From assembly GCF_002741985.1 (NCBI RefSeq), contig NZ_APHW01000013.1, forward strand, positions 62,001 to 126,000: a stretch of 64,000 nt of DNA. Reading direction: 5' to 3'. The position numbers and the translations under genes are program-made. The notes beneath the pieces were generated by a model. That model saw nothing but the letters and a program-made list of their open reading frames with translations, made no database searches and had not been told where the DNA came from. This document shows, in pieces, positions 17,243 through 26,000 of the stretch (within the stretch, counting starts at the first letter, position 1; every line of letters begins with the position of its first letter). Source of the stretch: Vibrio rotiferianus CAIM 577 = LMG 21460. GTDB lineage: Bacteria; Pseudomonadota; Gammaproteobacteria; Enterobacterales; Vibrionaceae.

Positions 17243-17683
17243 TTACTTGTTTATCTGAGTAATTATGTCGTTTAGTTTGGTTATGTTTTCGACGATCTCA
17301 TGCATGTTCTCCTCTCCAACTTGATTGCAAAATTCTTCGGCGTAAGCTTTATGAAAAGGAGTGAGCTTTGATAAAACTTCATACCCTTTGGATGTTGGAC
17401 GAAGCAATTTAGCTTTCTGGTGTGAAGGGTTCTCAATGGTTTCTAGAAGACCGTCGTCTATGAGTTGATTGCTTGTTCTTTGAACGCTCTGACGTGTAAT
17501 ACCCATCTTGCGAGCGACTTCTGCTTGGGTAAAAGGGTGGTTTTCCACTGCACCTAATATTTGCCAGCGTGTTGCAGTTAAGTTTGCTTGTGTTGCGATA
17601 TGTTCAGCGATGGTAAGGAAGTGTCCATTAAGTTCGAATATAGAAAGCGCTAATGTACTTAGGTCTTGTTTGGCATCACGCAT
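17243..17683 (-). CDS. MarR family transcriptional regulator
   Basis: 146 residues with a winged-helix domain about 38-105: FTQAEVARKMGITRQSVQRTSNQLIDDGLLE is the helix-turn-helix and ENPSHQKAKLLRPTSKG the wing. Its start overlaps the end of the DJ-1/PfpI gene by eight bases, so the two are co-transcribed, the regulator second. A perfect 20-base palindrome upstream of the pair is the probable operator. Confidence 0.9.
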   Translation of the reverse strand: MRDAKQDLSTLALSIFELNGHFLTIAEHIATQANLTATRWQILGAVENHPFTQAEVARKMGITRQSVQRTSNQLIDDGLLETIENPSHQKAKLLRPTSKGYEVLSKLTPFHKAYAEEFCNQVGEENMHEIVENITKLNDIITQINK

Positions 17684-18302
17684 TACTTTTCACCTCGCCG
17701 AGCAATTCAAAGAATCCGTTGATGTCTCGCTGATAAAATAGCTTTTCCCATGAACTTAATGTTTTTTCTGAGTATAGATTCAAGGTTTTAAATATCTCGA
17801 TCGCAAAAGCTACAGGCTCGATACCACTTGCAGTAATAACACGATTGCAGGTAACGGCAGGCGCATTAACGTAGTATTTGCTACCGGAGTAACCCATCAT
17901 CTCCAAAAACTCCTTGGAGTTACTTGTATGTGATCTCTCGTCTAACAGGCCTTCTTTGGCTAACGCTGCCGTTGCACCGCATATGGCAGCAATAGATTTG
18001 TTTTGTTCGATGAATAGTCTTGCTTTTTGAATGAAATCGCTGATACCTCCGGTAGCAGCAGTATCAGAGCCACACAATATTAACATTTCGCTGTCGAGTG
18101 GATTCAATTCTTCCAAAGTCAAATCAGGAAGCATTGTGATACCGCCTTTAGATTTTACAGAATTTTTGTCTCTACCTACTGTTTTGACCTCGTAACTGTG
18201 ATTATTTTGTTGAAACTCTGGAGAATTTATATGTGCTATTACGTAGCCAAATTCCCAGTCAGAAATTCCCTCGTATATTGCGAGGTGAACGATTCTTTTC
18301 AT
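17676..18302 (-). CDS. DJ-1/PfpI family protein
   Basis: 208 residues. The class I amidotransferase-like fold shows the nucleophile-elbow cysteine in SIAAICGATAALAKEGLLDERSHTSNS, with a His nearby, the DJ-1/PfpI pattern. Members act as glyoxalases, deglycases or chaperone-like stress proteins; which one applies here is open. ATG 18302 is preceded by GAGGAAAAGTC; a longer start at 18353 lies within the palindromic operator. First gene of a pair with a MarR regulator. Confidence 0.87.
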   Translation of the reverse strand: MKRIVHLAIYEGISDWEFGYVIAHINSPEFQQNNHSYEVKTVGRDKNSVKSKGGITMLPDLTLEELNPLDSEMLILCGSDTAATGGISDFIQKARLFIEQNKSIAAICGATAALAKEGLLDERSHTSNSKEFLEMMGYSGSKYYVNAPAVTCNRVITASGIEPVAFAIEIFKTLNLYSEKTLSSWEKLFYQRDINGFFELLGEVKSNA

Positions 18303-18334
18303 GACTTTTCCTCTAAAATGGTAACGCCTACAAT

Positions 18335-18354
18335 AATGACAGCATGCTGTCATT
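18335..18354. promoter_or_regulatory. Perfect 20-base palindrome, probable MarR operator
   Basis: AATGACAGCATGCTGTCATT is perfectly symmetric and lies 33 bases before the DJ-1 start, in the promoter position. It is the best candidate site for the MarR protein encoded in the same operon. Confidence 0.7.
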
Positions 18355-18408
18355 GTTTCAAGGTTTATGATAAATTCAATTTAAAGCTATAAATTATGGG
18401 GAATGTAC

Positions 18409-18957
18409 ATGAGTGCAGAAGATCATTTTCAGGGTCAGTTTGAAGTTGAATTGAAATACCGAGTGAAAGACAAGCGAGCGTTTTTAACCGCGCTAAGCAG
18501 CTTACAACACGAGGTGATGTTCGAAGATAACCAAGAATCAGATTGGTTTTACGATACACCGGAACGCAAACTAACCAACGAAAACAAAAGCTTGGTGATT
18601 CGTGAAATTGAACCATCTGGCATTAAGCTTTGGATTGTTAAAGGTCCGGAAGAAGATCGTTGCGAAGCAACAGACATCACCAAGTCTCACGCGGCAAAAA
18701 GCATGTTGGAGAACATGGGGTACGAGGTGATTCTTCATACTAAGAAGACTCGCAGTATCTACTTTGTCGGTGAATTCCATATCACGCTTGACCACCTTGA
18801 AGGCATCGGTTATTTCGCAGAATTCGCAATCATGACTGACGATGAAAGCGCATTAGGACGCTACAAACAAAAACTGCAAGCACTAGCAGGCATGTTTGGT
18901 TTGGATGAGTCCAACAGAGAATTGCGCTCATATAAACAAATGTGGACCGCTCAGTAA
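18409..18957 (+). CDS. CYTH domain protein, class IV adenylate cyclase-like
   Basis: 182 residues. The CYTH fold is marked by the N-terminal EVELKYRV (ExExK motif) and later charged strands RSIYFVGEFHITLDHLEGIGYFAEF, closest to CyaB/class IV adenylate cyclases and the related thiamine triphosphatases. Both use divalent metals and a triphosphate substrate; activity here is not decided. ATG 18409 is chosen, seven bases after TATGGGGA; ATG 18403 is possible. Single gene. Confidence 0.85.
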   Translation: MSAEDHFQGQFEVELKYRVKDKRAFLTALSSLQHEVMFEDNQESDWFYDTPERKLTNENKSLVIREIEPSGIKLWIVKGPEEDRCEATDITKSHAAKSMLENMGYEVILHTKKTRSIYFVGEFHITLDHLEGIGYFAEFAIMTDDESALGRYKQKLQALAGMFGLDESNRELRSYKQMWTAQ

Positions 18958-19094
18958 AATCCCCGTCATTTCTTATTGGTCTGACAAGCAACTCCCTCCA
19001 ATCGCACTATGATTAGAGTAGTGTGAAAGCGCTGTGTCTACGTTCATTAAAAGATGCAAGTAGCTAGTGACGATGTCACGGATTCGGAGGGGCA

Positions 19095-19424
19095 ATGTAC
19101 AACCGCGAGCACAAATACGTGTATTGGCGAGAAGAGCGCAAGAAAGGCAAATGGCACTACATTGTGAAGTCTTTCTTGATGATCTGCTGTGCATTGCTGG
19201 TTGGCAAAGTCATTGGGTTGTTCGTCTTTGGTGAGCTGCAAACCCTCAGAGATATCACGGAGCAGCTTCCAGCCGATCTGTTTATCATGATGCTGGTGGG
19301 CTTTCCGATCAGCGTGATTGGCTGGTATCACGAAGAGTCTAAATTTTTCCGTGCATTAAAGCGCCGAAATAAGAAATTCAAAGCACGATTAGAAAACCGA
19401 AATCAAGAAAATAAGTCCGTTTGA
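19095..19424 (+). CDS. Small two-span membrane protein of unknown function
   Basis: 109 residues with a strongly basic N-terminus (YNREHKYVYWREERKKGKWHY), two membrane spans (about 24-45 and 62-80) and a basic C-terminal tail. ATG follows GGAGGGGCA, an excellent ribosome site, and a terminator follows, so it is a real single gene. I do not recognise a family. Confidence 0.72.
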   Translation: MYNREHKYVYWREERKKGKWHYIVKSFLMICCALLVGKVIGLFVFGELQTLRDITEQLPADLFIMMLVGFPISVIGWYHEESKFFRALKRRNKKFKARLENRNQENKSV

Positions 19425-19431
19425 TAAGGTG

Positions 19432-19461
19432 CTGCAATATTCGAGGGTTGCGGCTTTTTTA
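19432..19461 (+). terminator. Rho-independent terminator
   Basis: GCTGCAA / TTGCGGC stem followed by TTTTTT, eight bases after the small membrane-protein stop. Confidence 0.8.
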
Positions 19462-19663
19462 CTCGTATGTCTCGTATCTCATTCCTGTACTTTCTAGCCA
19501 TTGTGCGTCTAAACAAGGTGCGTTTGTATCGCGTCAAATTGTGTACCTGATGGCATTATTCCATTCTGATTGCGATACGAAACGAATTTAATGATTTTTG
19601 CCAAGATTTTGTTGTTCGCTCTTTGCTAGATTTCCCACAGAATATCTCCCTACAGGAACAAGA

Positions 19664-20278
19664 ATGAATAAGAAAACCATGCTACATAGCCAACAAGTAT
19701 ACTTTTGTGATGATGAAGAATTGGCGGCAATGCAAACCGAATGTCTAGAGACTTTATATGACTATAACCAGACACGCCCGTCAGAAGGTGAAAAACGCGT
19801 TGAGATTATGCATCGCCTGCTCGCGTCAGTTGGGAAGAATTGCTATATCGAACCACCATTGAGAGCGAACTGGGGCTGTCATACTCACCTTGGTGATAAT
19901 GTTTACGCCAATTTCAATCTAACGCTAGTTGATGACACTCATATCTATATCGGTGACCACGTAATGATTGGGCCGAATGTCACTATCGCGACCGCAGGGC
20001 ACCCAATTGACCCGGATCTAAGGCGCGACGTGGCGCAGTTTAATATCCCTGTTCATATTGGCAATAACGTCTGGATCGGGGCCAACTCTGTGGTATTGCC
20101 GGGCGTGACGATTGGTGAAAACTCGGTGATTGGTGCTGGTAGTGTGGTGACAAAGGATATTCCAGCCAACGTTGTTGCGGTTGGTAATCCGTGTCGAGTA
20201 CTACGAGAGGTCGGACAACACGATAAAGAGTACTATTTTAAAGACCGTAAGCTTGAACAAAATATATTCAACGGTTAG
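19664..20278 (+). CDS. Maltose/galactoside O-acetyltransferase family protein
   Basis: 204 residues. An N-terminal cap domain with CLETLYDYNQTRPSEGEKRVEIMHRLL is followed by left-handed beta-helix hexapeptide repeats (about 70-185), including the catalytic-His region ATAGHPIDPDLRR and IGNNVWIGANSVVLPGVTIGENSVIGAGSVVTKDIP. This is the Maa/LacA/NodL group, which transfers acetyl from acetyl-CoA to sugars. ATG 19664 follows ACAGGAACAAG. It is not adjacent to the syp locus, so a link to that polysaccharide is only speculative. Confidence 0.9.
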   Translation: MNKKTMLHSQQVYFCDDEELAAMQTECLETLYDYNQTRPSEGEKRVEIMHRLLASVGKNCYIEPPLRANWGCHTHLGDNVYANFNLTLVDDTHIYIGDHVMIGPNVTIATAGHPIDPDLRRDVAQFNIPVHIGNNVWIGANSVVLPGVTIGENSVIGAGSVVTKDIPANVVAVGNPCRVLREVGQHDKEYYFKDRKLEQNIFNG

Positions 20279-20309
20279 CCTAAACTCTCTACTTTACTAG
20301 GAAACTAGA

Positions 20310-20369
20310 ATGATCCTACGCACAACTAACCTCTGGCTCCTCCTCCTCCCTTTGCCAAGCAGTCGGTAG
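20310..20369 (+). CDS. Leucine-rich leader peptide upstream of a DMT transporter
   Basis: A 19-codon frame, MILRTTNLWLLLLPLPSSR, starts at ATG 20310 after TAGGAAAC and ends TAG. It has six leucines in eight residues, five of them CTC codons. Directly beneath and after it lies a strong 13-base-pair stem, and the next gene is a predicted exporter starting 94 bases later. This is the layout of an attenuation or translational-control leader. No protein evidence; called from context. Confidence 0.6.
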   Translation: MILRTTNLWLLLLPLPSSR

Positions 20370-20403
20370 GTTGAGTTGTGCCTGGCTGCGAGTAGATGCA
20401 GCC
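20320..20403 (+). promoter_or_regulatory. Leader RNA with two stems, possible attenuator of the DMT transporter
   Basis: GCACAACTAACCT (20320-20332) pairs with AGGTTGAGTTGTGC (20368-20381) over 13 base pairs with one bulged G. The left arm lies inside the leader-peptide frame, just before its Leu codons, so a stalled ribosome would open it. A second stem GGCTGC / GCAGCC lies at 20384-20403. No U-run follows, so control may be on translation rather than termination. Confidence 0.55.
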
Positions 20404-20462
20404 TGAGTCGTATTCTATCTCGTAGCCTTGTTTGAACATGAAAACATCGTCAAGGAGAGAAA

Positions 20463-21401
20463 ATGAATACGGCATCTGAACCCAGCCCCCATGCTGAAAG
20501 TCAGCCTCAAAAGCGAGCGGTGAGTGCAATCACATTAGGCGTAATGTTCGCACTTGCAGGCACTTTGTTGTTCTCGATTAAACCTATTTTCGTCAAAATG
20601 GCGTATCAATATGGCGGTGATGCAGTCAGCATCATGACGCTCCGAGCCATCAGTTCGCTGCCTATCTATCTTTGTATTCTCTTTTGGATGTTGCGCCGGT
20701 GTGAGCAGCGAGCACAAGTAAAGCAGCATGGAGTGAAAGCAGCCGCCATTGGTGTGTTGGGGTACTATCTCGCAAGCTATTTAGATATCACAGCGCTTAA
20801 CTATATTTCAGCGCAGTTAGAGCGGTTATTGATTTTTCTTTTCCCTACTTTTGTTGTTCTGATTATGTGGTTTAAGGAAAGACAAGCCCCGAAGCGCAAT
20901 GTTTTGATTGCAGTAATGCTGGGGTATGTTGGTGTGGGCTTGATTGTCGCCCATGATCTTTCCCAATACGGCGAACAAATCTGGTTTGGCGGTGGGTTAG
21001 CGATTTTGTCGGCGTTTGTTTTTGCGGTGTATCTGGTGCTGAGCAAAGGCTGCATCGCCAAGTTAGGTAGCACCATCTTTACCAGCATTGGAATGGGGAG
21101 CGCGGGTGTCGCTATTCTCATTCACTTGTCATTCAGTGAGTTGGAATTGCACACCATGGGGAAAGAACTGATCATTGTTGGCGTACTATTAGGTTTGTTC
21201 TGTACTGTCATTCCTTCCTATTTGATCGCAGCAGCAATGGCTCGTTTGCATCCTGCGCACTTAAGCTTAGTCAGTAATGTCGGTCCTGCTATGACGGCGC
21301 TGTGCGCGATTGTCATACTAGGCGAAGCATTCACTTGGTATCACGCGATTGGCATGGTGCTGACCATTGCGTCTGTGGTGGTGATCAATCGTAGCAAATA
21401 G
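20463..21401 (+). CDS. DMT (EamA) family transporter behind a leucine-rich leader
   Basis: 312 residues with ten predicted membrane spans in two EamA repeats (about 18-155 and 165-308). ATG follows CAAGGAGAGAAA. Upstream lies a leader peptide with a run of Leu codons and a paired RNA leader, suggesting control by leucine supply or by ribosome stalling. An amino-acid export role is therefore possible but not shown by the protein itself. Confidence 0.88.
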   Translation: MNTASEPSPHAESQPQKRAVSAITLGVMFALAGTLLFSIKPIFVKMAYQYGGDAVSIMTLRAISSLPIYLCILFWMLRRCEQRAQVKQHGVKAAAIGVLGYYLASYLDITALNYISAQLERLLIFLFPTFVVLIMWFKERQAPKRNVLIAVMLGYVGVGLIVAHDLSQYGEQIWFGGGLAILSAFVFAVYLVLSKGCIAKLGSTIFTSIGMGSAGVAILIHLSFSELELHTMGKELIIVGVLLGLFCTVIPSYLIAAAMARLHPAHLSLVSNVGPAMTALCAIVILGEAFTWYHAIGMVLTIASVVVINRSK

Positions 21402-21431
21402 CGAAAAGAAACAGGCAAGTCGTGTAGAACG

Positions 21432-21457
21432 GGCAGGTCGAAAAAGTTCGACCTGCC
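21432..21457. terminator. Hairpin between convergent genes
   Basis: GGCAGGTCGAA / TTCGACCTGCC, an 11-base-pair stem with a four-base loop, between the convergent DMT gene and the porin gene. No clear T-run on either strand; probably a bidirectional terminator. Confidence 0.55.
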
Positions 21458-21463
21458 AAGTGC

Positions 21464-22518
21464 CTAAAAGACGAAGTTCACCATAATGGTGTACATGTTT
21501 GCGTCATCGTCTTCTGGAGTATCAACAAACGCACCAGAGGCATTGCGATAGGCTTTGAAGTGTTGCCATTCTGCATTAAGTGACACGTTGTAGTGGAGAT
21601 CGTATCTCACCCCCAATAAATAGCTGTCACCATCTTTGTGCTCTTGGTCATCAAATTGTTGGCCATACGTCGCGTAGGGCGTGAATTCGTTGAGGTTGTA
21701 AGAACCTTGTACATACCACGCAGAGGCAATATCGTTGGTTTGACCTTCGACAGTTAAGGTGAGGGCATCTAGCTCATACACGGCCCCGAGCGAAAATAGC
21801 TGTATTCTTTGGTCTGTCTCTTTCATGGCCAAGTTAACATTCGTGAGTATAGTTTCCAGATCGTATTTCGCATCAAGATAGCCAAAATTCCAGCGATAAT
21901 TGTCGCCACTAAGGACGAGGTTAATGCCGTACATGCCATCGGTCGTGAACTTTAGTTCAGTGGTGTCGTTGTAATCAACACTGCTGTCGTCTTTAAATCC
22001 GATAAATGGTGTTGTTGTTAAAGTAAGGCTTTCATTTATATCGTGATTCCAAAGGACGGAGAGTCCATTGTATGCGGTAATACCAAGAATACTGTCATAG
22101 ACTTCATTAGGCGGGCGAGCTGGTGTAAATGCATGGCCGACAAAGTAATACTCAGATGCTAAGAATAGCGGCATTCTTAGTCGCCCCCCCCACGAAACTC
22201 GACGTTCTCATACGTGTAAGCGATATAAGCCCATTCTAACTGAGGATTACTCCAGTGATCCTGAGGTCGTTTGACCACTTGAGCAGAGGCTTTAAAGGCA
22301 TCGTAATAGAAGTCGAGTTGCAGGCCGAACGTGGTGTCACAATCGTAGCAGTTCTTGTCGTTAATAAATCGATTCACGAGAAGTGGCATTTCATTGTCAG
22401 ATGACGCCCATGAAGTCGAGCCAAAACCGCTAAGCGTTAGGTTGTCAGTAATCTCGATCGCTGAGTAACTTGGAGCCGTGATACAAGAAACAAATAATGC
22501 AATCAGTGTTTTCTTCAT
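21464..22518 (-). pseudogene. Outer-membrane porin-like gene, out of frame at a G8 tract
   Basis: The first 113 codons (22518 to 22177) give a signal peptide (MKKTLIALFVSCITAPSYSA) and early barrel strands, then stop just past a run of eight G at 22191-22184. From 22174 the rest of the barrel continues in another frame to 21464 and ends in ...MYTIMVNFVF, the terminal aromatic residue expected of an outer-membrane barrel. With six or nine G the frames join as ...ENVEFRGGRLRMPLFL, giving about 350 residues. Nothing else is damaged. It is last in an operon with a hybrid kinase and a periplasmic protein. It may be a switchable (phase-variable) gene, a fresh mutation or a sequence error. Confidence 0.85.
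22184..22191 (-). repeat. Mononucleotide tract G8 inside the porin gene
   Basis: Eight consecutive G on the coding strand. A multiple of three is required for the reading frame; eight puts the gene out of frame. Confidence 0.9.
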
Positions 22519-22519
22519 A

Positions 22520-22999
22520 TTATTTCTCCGAACTTACTACGTAGAGGATTTGCGCATTTGATGGGAGGCTACTGACGGGAGCGTAACCAATGCGATTTGG
22601 CTTTTCTTTCATCCATTCTAAAAGCGTGTCTATGTTTGAGTTATCAATGACTTTCGGTGGGCGCGCTTTGCCTGAAAACGATAAGCTAGCCCAATGCGCG
22701 TTCATTTGTGCAATGTTCTTGTTGAGCAAATAACGATAAAACTCAGAACGTTCAGATGACGTATCTGGCCAATCTGCAAGTTCAACGCGATGGCCTTGTA
22801 GGCGTTTTGTTTTTCCTCGATATAACTTGCGGGCTTTCGTAATGCTCAGTTCATTAAACTCCGAGTTTAGGGAAAAAATTGCATAGCTGTCCGCGGCGAG
22901 CGCTTTACTATCAAAAGAAAGAAAGACAGCGAGTGAGACAAGAACACTCAACAGCACTTTAAGTATTCTTCTATTCTTCTCTAAGATATGGATATCCAT
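22520..22999 (-). CDS. Small periplasmic binding-like protein (PstS-like superfamily)
   Basis: 159 residues from ATG 22999 (AAGGTAATGGTT before it; ATG 23005 also possible). A membrane/signal segment spans about 14-35 with likely cleavage after KALA, followed by a short type-2 periplasmic-binding-like domain (LSITKARKLYRGKTKRLQGHRVELADWP ... RIGYAPVSSLPSNAQILYV), as in small phosphate-ABC substrate-binding-like proteins. It lies between a hybrid kinase gene (17 bases upstream) and a porin gene (2 bases downstream), so it may present a ligand to the kinase. No transporter genes are nearby. Confidence 0.8.
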   Translation of the reverse strand: MDIHILEKNRRILKVLLSVLVSLAVFLSFDSKALAADSYAIFSLNSEFNELSITKARKLYRGKTKRLQGHRVELADWPDTSSERSEFYRYLLNKNIAQMNAHWASLSFSGKARPPKVIDNSNIDTLLEWMKEKPNRIGYAPVSSLPSNAQILYVVSSEK

Positions 23000-23016
23000 A
23001 ACCATTACCTTATTCG

Positions 23017-26000
23017 TTAAATGACGCTTTCAATTTGGTGAATCAGCTTTTCTTTACGTATTGGCTTCGGTACGTATGCGTCCATACCAGAATCAAAACA
23101 GCGTTGAATGTCGTCGTCCACCACACTTGCTGTCAGTGCAATGATTGGTGTTTTAGATAGACCAGAGTCTTGCTCAAACTGTCGAATCTCTCGGGTTGCC
23201 TCAAATCCATCTTTTATTGGCATCATGCAATCCATCAAGATAATGTCGAATCCTCTATCTTGTTGGAACATATCTACGGCAACTTGCCCATTTTCCGCGA
23301 TTTCAAACTGATAACCAGCTTTACTGAGTAGGAGTGAAGCGACTTTCTGGTTCACGTTATTGTCTTCAACCAGCAAAATTCTTCCGTTTTTGTTTGCTGT
23401 GTTTTTGGGCGACTCTTCTATGATCGAAGTGGCTGCAGCCTCTGGCTTATCAGCGATGGCTTGTAACATTTTGTCTTGAAGAAGATTGGCTTTAAATGGT
23501 TTTGCCATGTAATCAGTCATACCTACGTTAAAGCACTTCTGGATGTCGTCATCCACTACGCTAGCAGTTAGCGCTATAATAGGGATCTTAGGTTTGTTCT
23601 GTTCGGCTTCAATTTGACGGATACGTTTTGTCGCTTCGAAGCCATCCATAACGGGCATCATGCAGTCCATTAAGATTAAGCAATACTGATTGGCTTGGTA
23701 CATCTCAAGCGCTTCCTGACCGTCATTTGCGAAATCAAAGTCGAATCCAGCTTTGCGTACGTGCAGCCCCGCTATTTTTTGGTTCACATTGTTATCATCC
23801 ACAATGAGAACTTTTCCGGATGTTGGCAGGTGTTCAGCGTTAAAATCAGCATCGAGATGGGGTGATCTCGCCATGCATGTCTTGATTGCTTTGGCAAGTC
23901 GTTGGCCAAGAAGTGGCTGCGTAATCACTGCACTGATATTTTTCTCAAAATCAAATTGCTCACTGTGAAGGTGGCGAATGAGGCATACATGAATATCACA
24001 GGCTTCTAGCTGTCGGAAATAAGATGTCTGCTTGTTGGCACAGTTAGGTTCACTTTCTACATAAACTAAAACGCTACTCGTTGGTAGTTGCGTAGCAACA
24101 GGTTTATCGATGCAACGGTAGTGTGTCGAAGAGCAAGCGATATTGTAAAAGCTCAATTCGTTAATCAATCGTTCACCAAAGCTAGAATCATCATAGAGTA
24201 GGGTAACGGGCTTGCTTGTTTCCGTATTACTGATGTTCTCATAACGAGCTTGCTGAATATCGAGTTCAAGTTCGAAGTAGAATCGGCTACCAATCCCTTT
24301 TTTCGAATCTAGTTTTATTTTCCCTCCCATCAACTCCACCAGCTGCGTACTGATAGCTAAACCCAACCCAGTTCCGCCGAACTGACGTGTGGTTGAATCA
24401 TCTTCTTGAGCAAAGGGTTCAAAGATCTTCTTTTGCTGCCCTTCATCAATCCCGATACCGGAATCCGACACTGAGAACTCAATGTTTGCTTTTGTTCCTG
24501 TACGTTGTTTTGTTTCGATGGCTAACTGTACATAGCCTTTATCGGTAAACTTCACTGCGTTTGAGATAAAGTTCATCATAATCTGGCGTAAGCGATGATC
24601 GTCTATCATCACTCGGTACGGGGTATTTGGACTGATAGAGACATCTAGCACAATGCCTTTCTCTTTCGCCTTCGGGGATACGATCGAGGCAATGTCGTAT
24701 ATGGATTCACGGATACAGGTAGAGTGTGGGCTGATGAGTAACATGCCTGACTCAATCTTGGAGAAGTCCAATATGTCATTGATTAAGCTGAGAAGCAGAT
24801 GTGAAGAGGTTTCAATGGTGTCAACGTAATCGAGCTGTGTTGCGGTGAGAGGCGTTTCAGAGAGTACTTCGGAAATACCAATCACGCCGTTTAGTGGTGT
24901 TCGGATTTCGTGTGACATATTGGCAAGGAAGCTACTTTTGGCCTTACTTGCTTGTATCGCATCATCTTTTGCTTGCTCAGCATCTTCCTTCGCTTGCTTG
25001 AGTTTGATACTTGCTTCCTGCCGCTCGTAGCTTAGGCGCTGAACTTCTTTCGCAAATTGGCTGAGCTCGTCTTTTCCTTTTACTATCTGTTTGAGACTGT
25101 CATCTTGCTTTGAGTCATCTCTTTTTAGAAACTTGAGGACAAGCTTAAGATCTTGAGTCACTTTATGACTAAGCTTCAATACCGAATAAATGACTAATAA
25201 TGTCATTAATCCGATGATAAGTATGAAAATCAACTGCTCTCGTTCTGCTTTTCTAATTGCACTTTCTACATCATGAGTTAACTGCGCTTTAATTGTAGTA
25301 TCCACGTCGATTAGGAGCTCTAACCTTGTTTTTAGCGCTTGTAGTCCTGTTTCAATTTCAAGGGAAGAGAGCTCATCAAGATCACTACGATTTAATAGGT
25401 AACTCCGAAAATCCTGGCTTTGCACAAAGGCATCACTGGTAAAGGTATCGAGAAGAAGGGAGACCTGTTCTTGGTTAGCATTCAGATTAAGGAATCGCTC
25501 TAAAAATAGTTGTTGGCTCTGTATGAGCGAAAGAATAGTGCTACGAAATTCGTCGTCGTACTCACCTTGTTGTGCGCTTTTTACAAGGATTTGGCTAAGT
25601 CTGTTCTCTTCATTAGACCAAAACAGTAGCCATTCGAGTTGGGTTAGGGCTGTTAAATGCTCTTTGATTTCCGGTGTTGCATTCGTGAATGGGACTTTTT
25701 CTAACTCAATTAAGAGTTGTTTGTAGCTGTCAGAGACCCACTCAGCTAAATCAAGCCTATCTTCCGATGCAGTCGTTTCAACCAGAGATATTGTGCTTTC
25801 TTTTAAATCGGCAAGCGCATCTTTCGCATTAACGTGTGAGCTATTGAACAGTGTTGGAGTTAGTGTAGATAGTTCTGATATTCGGAACTTAATGTCGGTT
25901 ATAGGAGACGCGGCATTACTGTCCTGAGTGATTTGGTAAATCTCTGACATCTTATCGACATACTTTGAGAACAGCTCTGCTCGTTGTAGTGTATTGGCTT

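Noticed and set aside
19664..20278. Acetyltransferase as a relocated sypM
   Set aside because: It belongs to the maltose/galactoside acetyltransferase group, lies 7 kb from the locus on the other strand, and has no syp-type promoter.
20326..20529. Minus-strand frame of 67 codons opposite the leader peptide
   Set aside because: It is a shadow of the Leu-rich leader and the start of the DMT gene, without a ribosome site.
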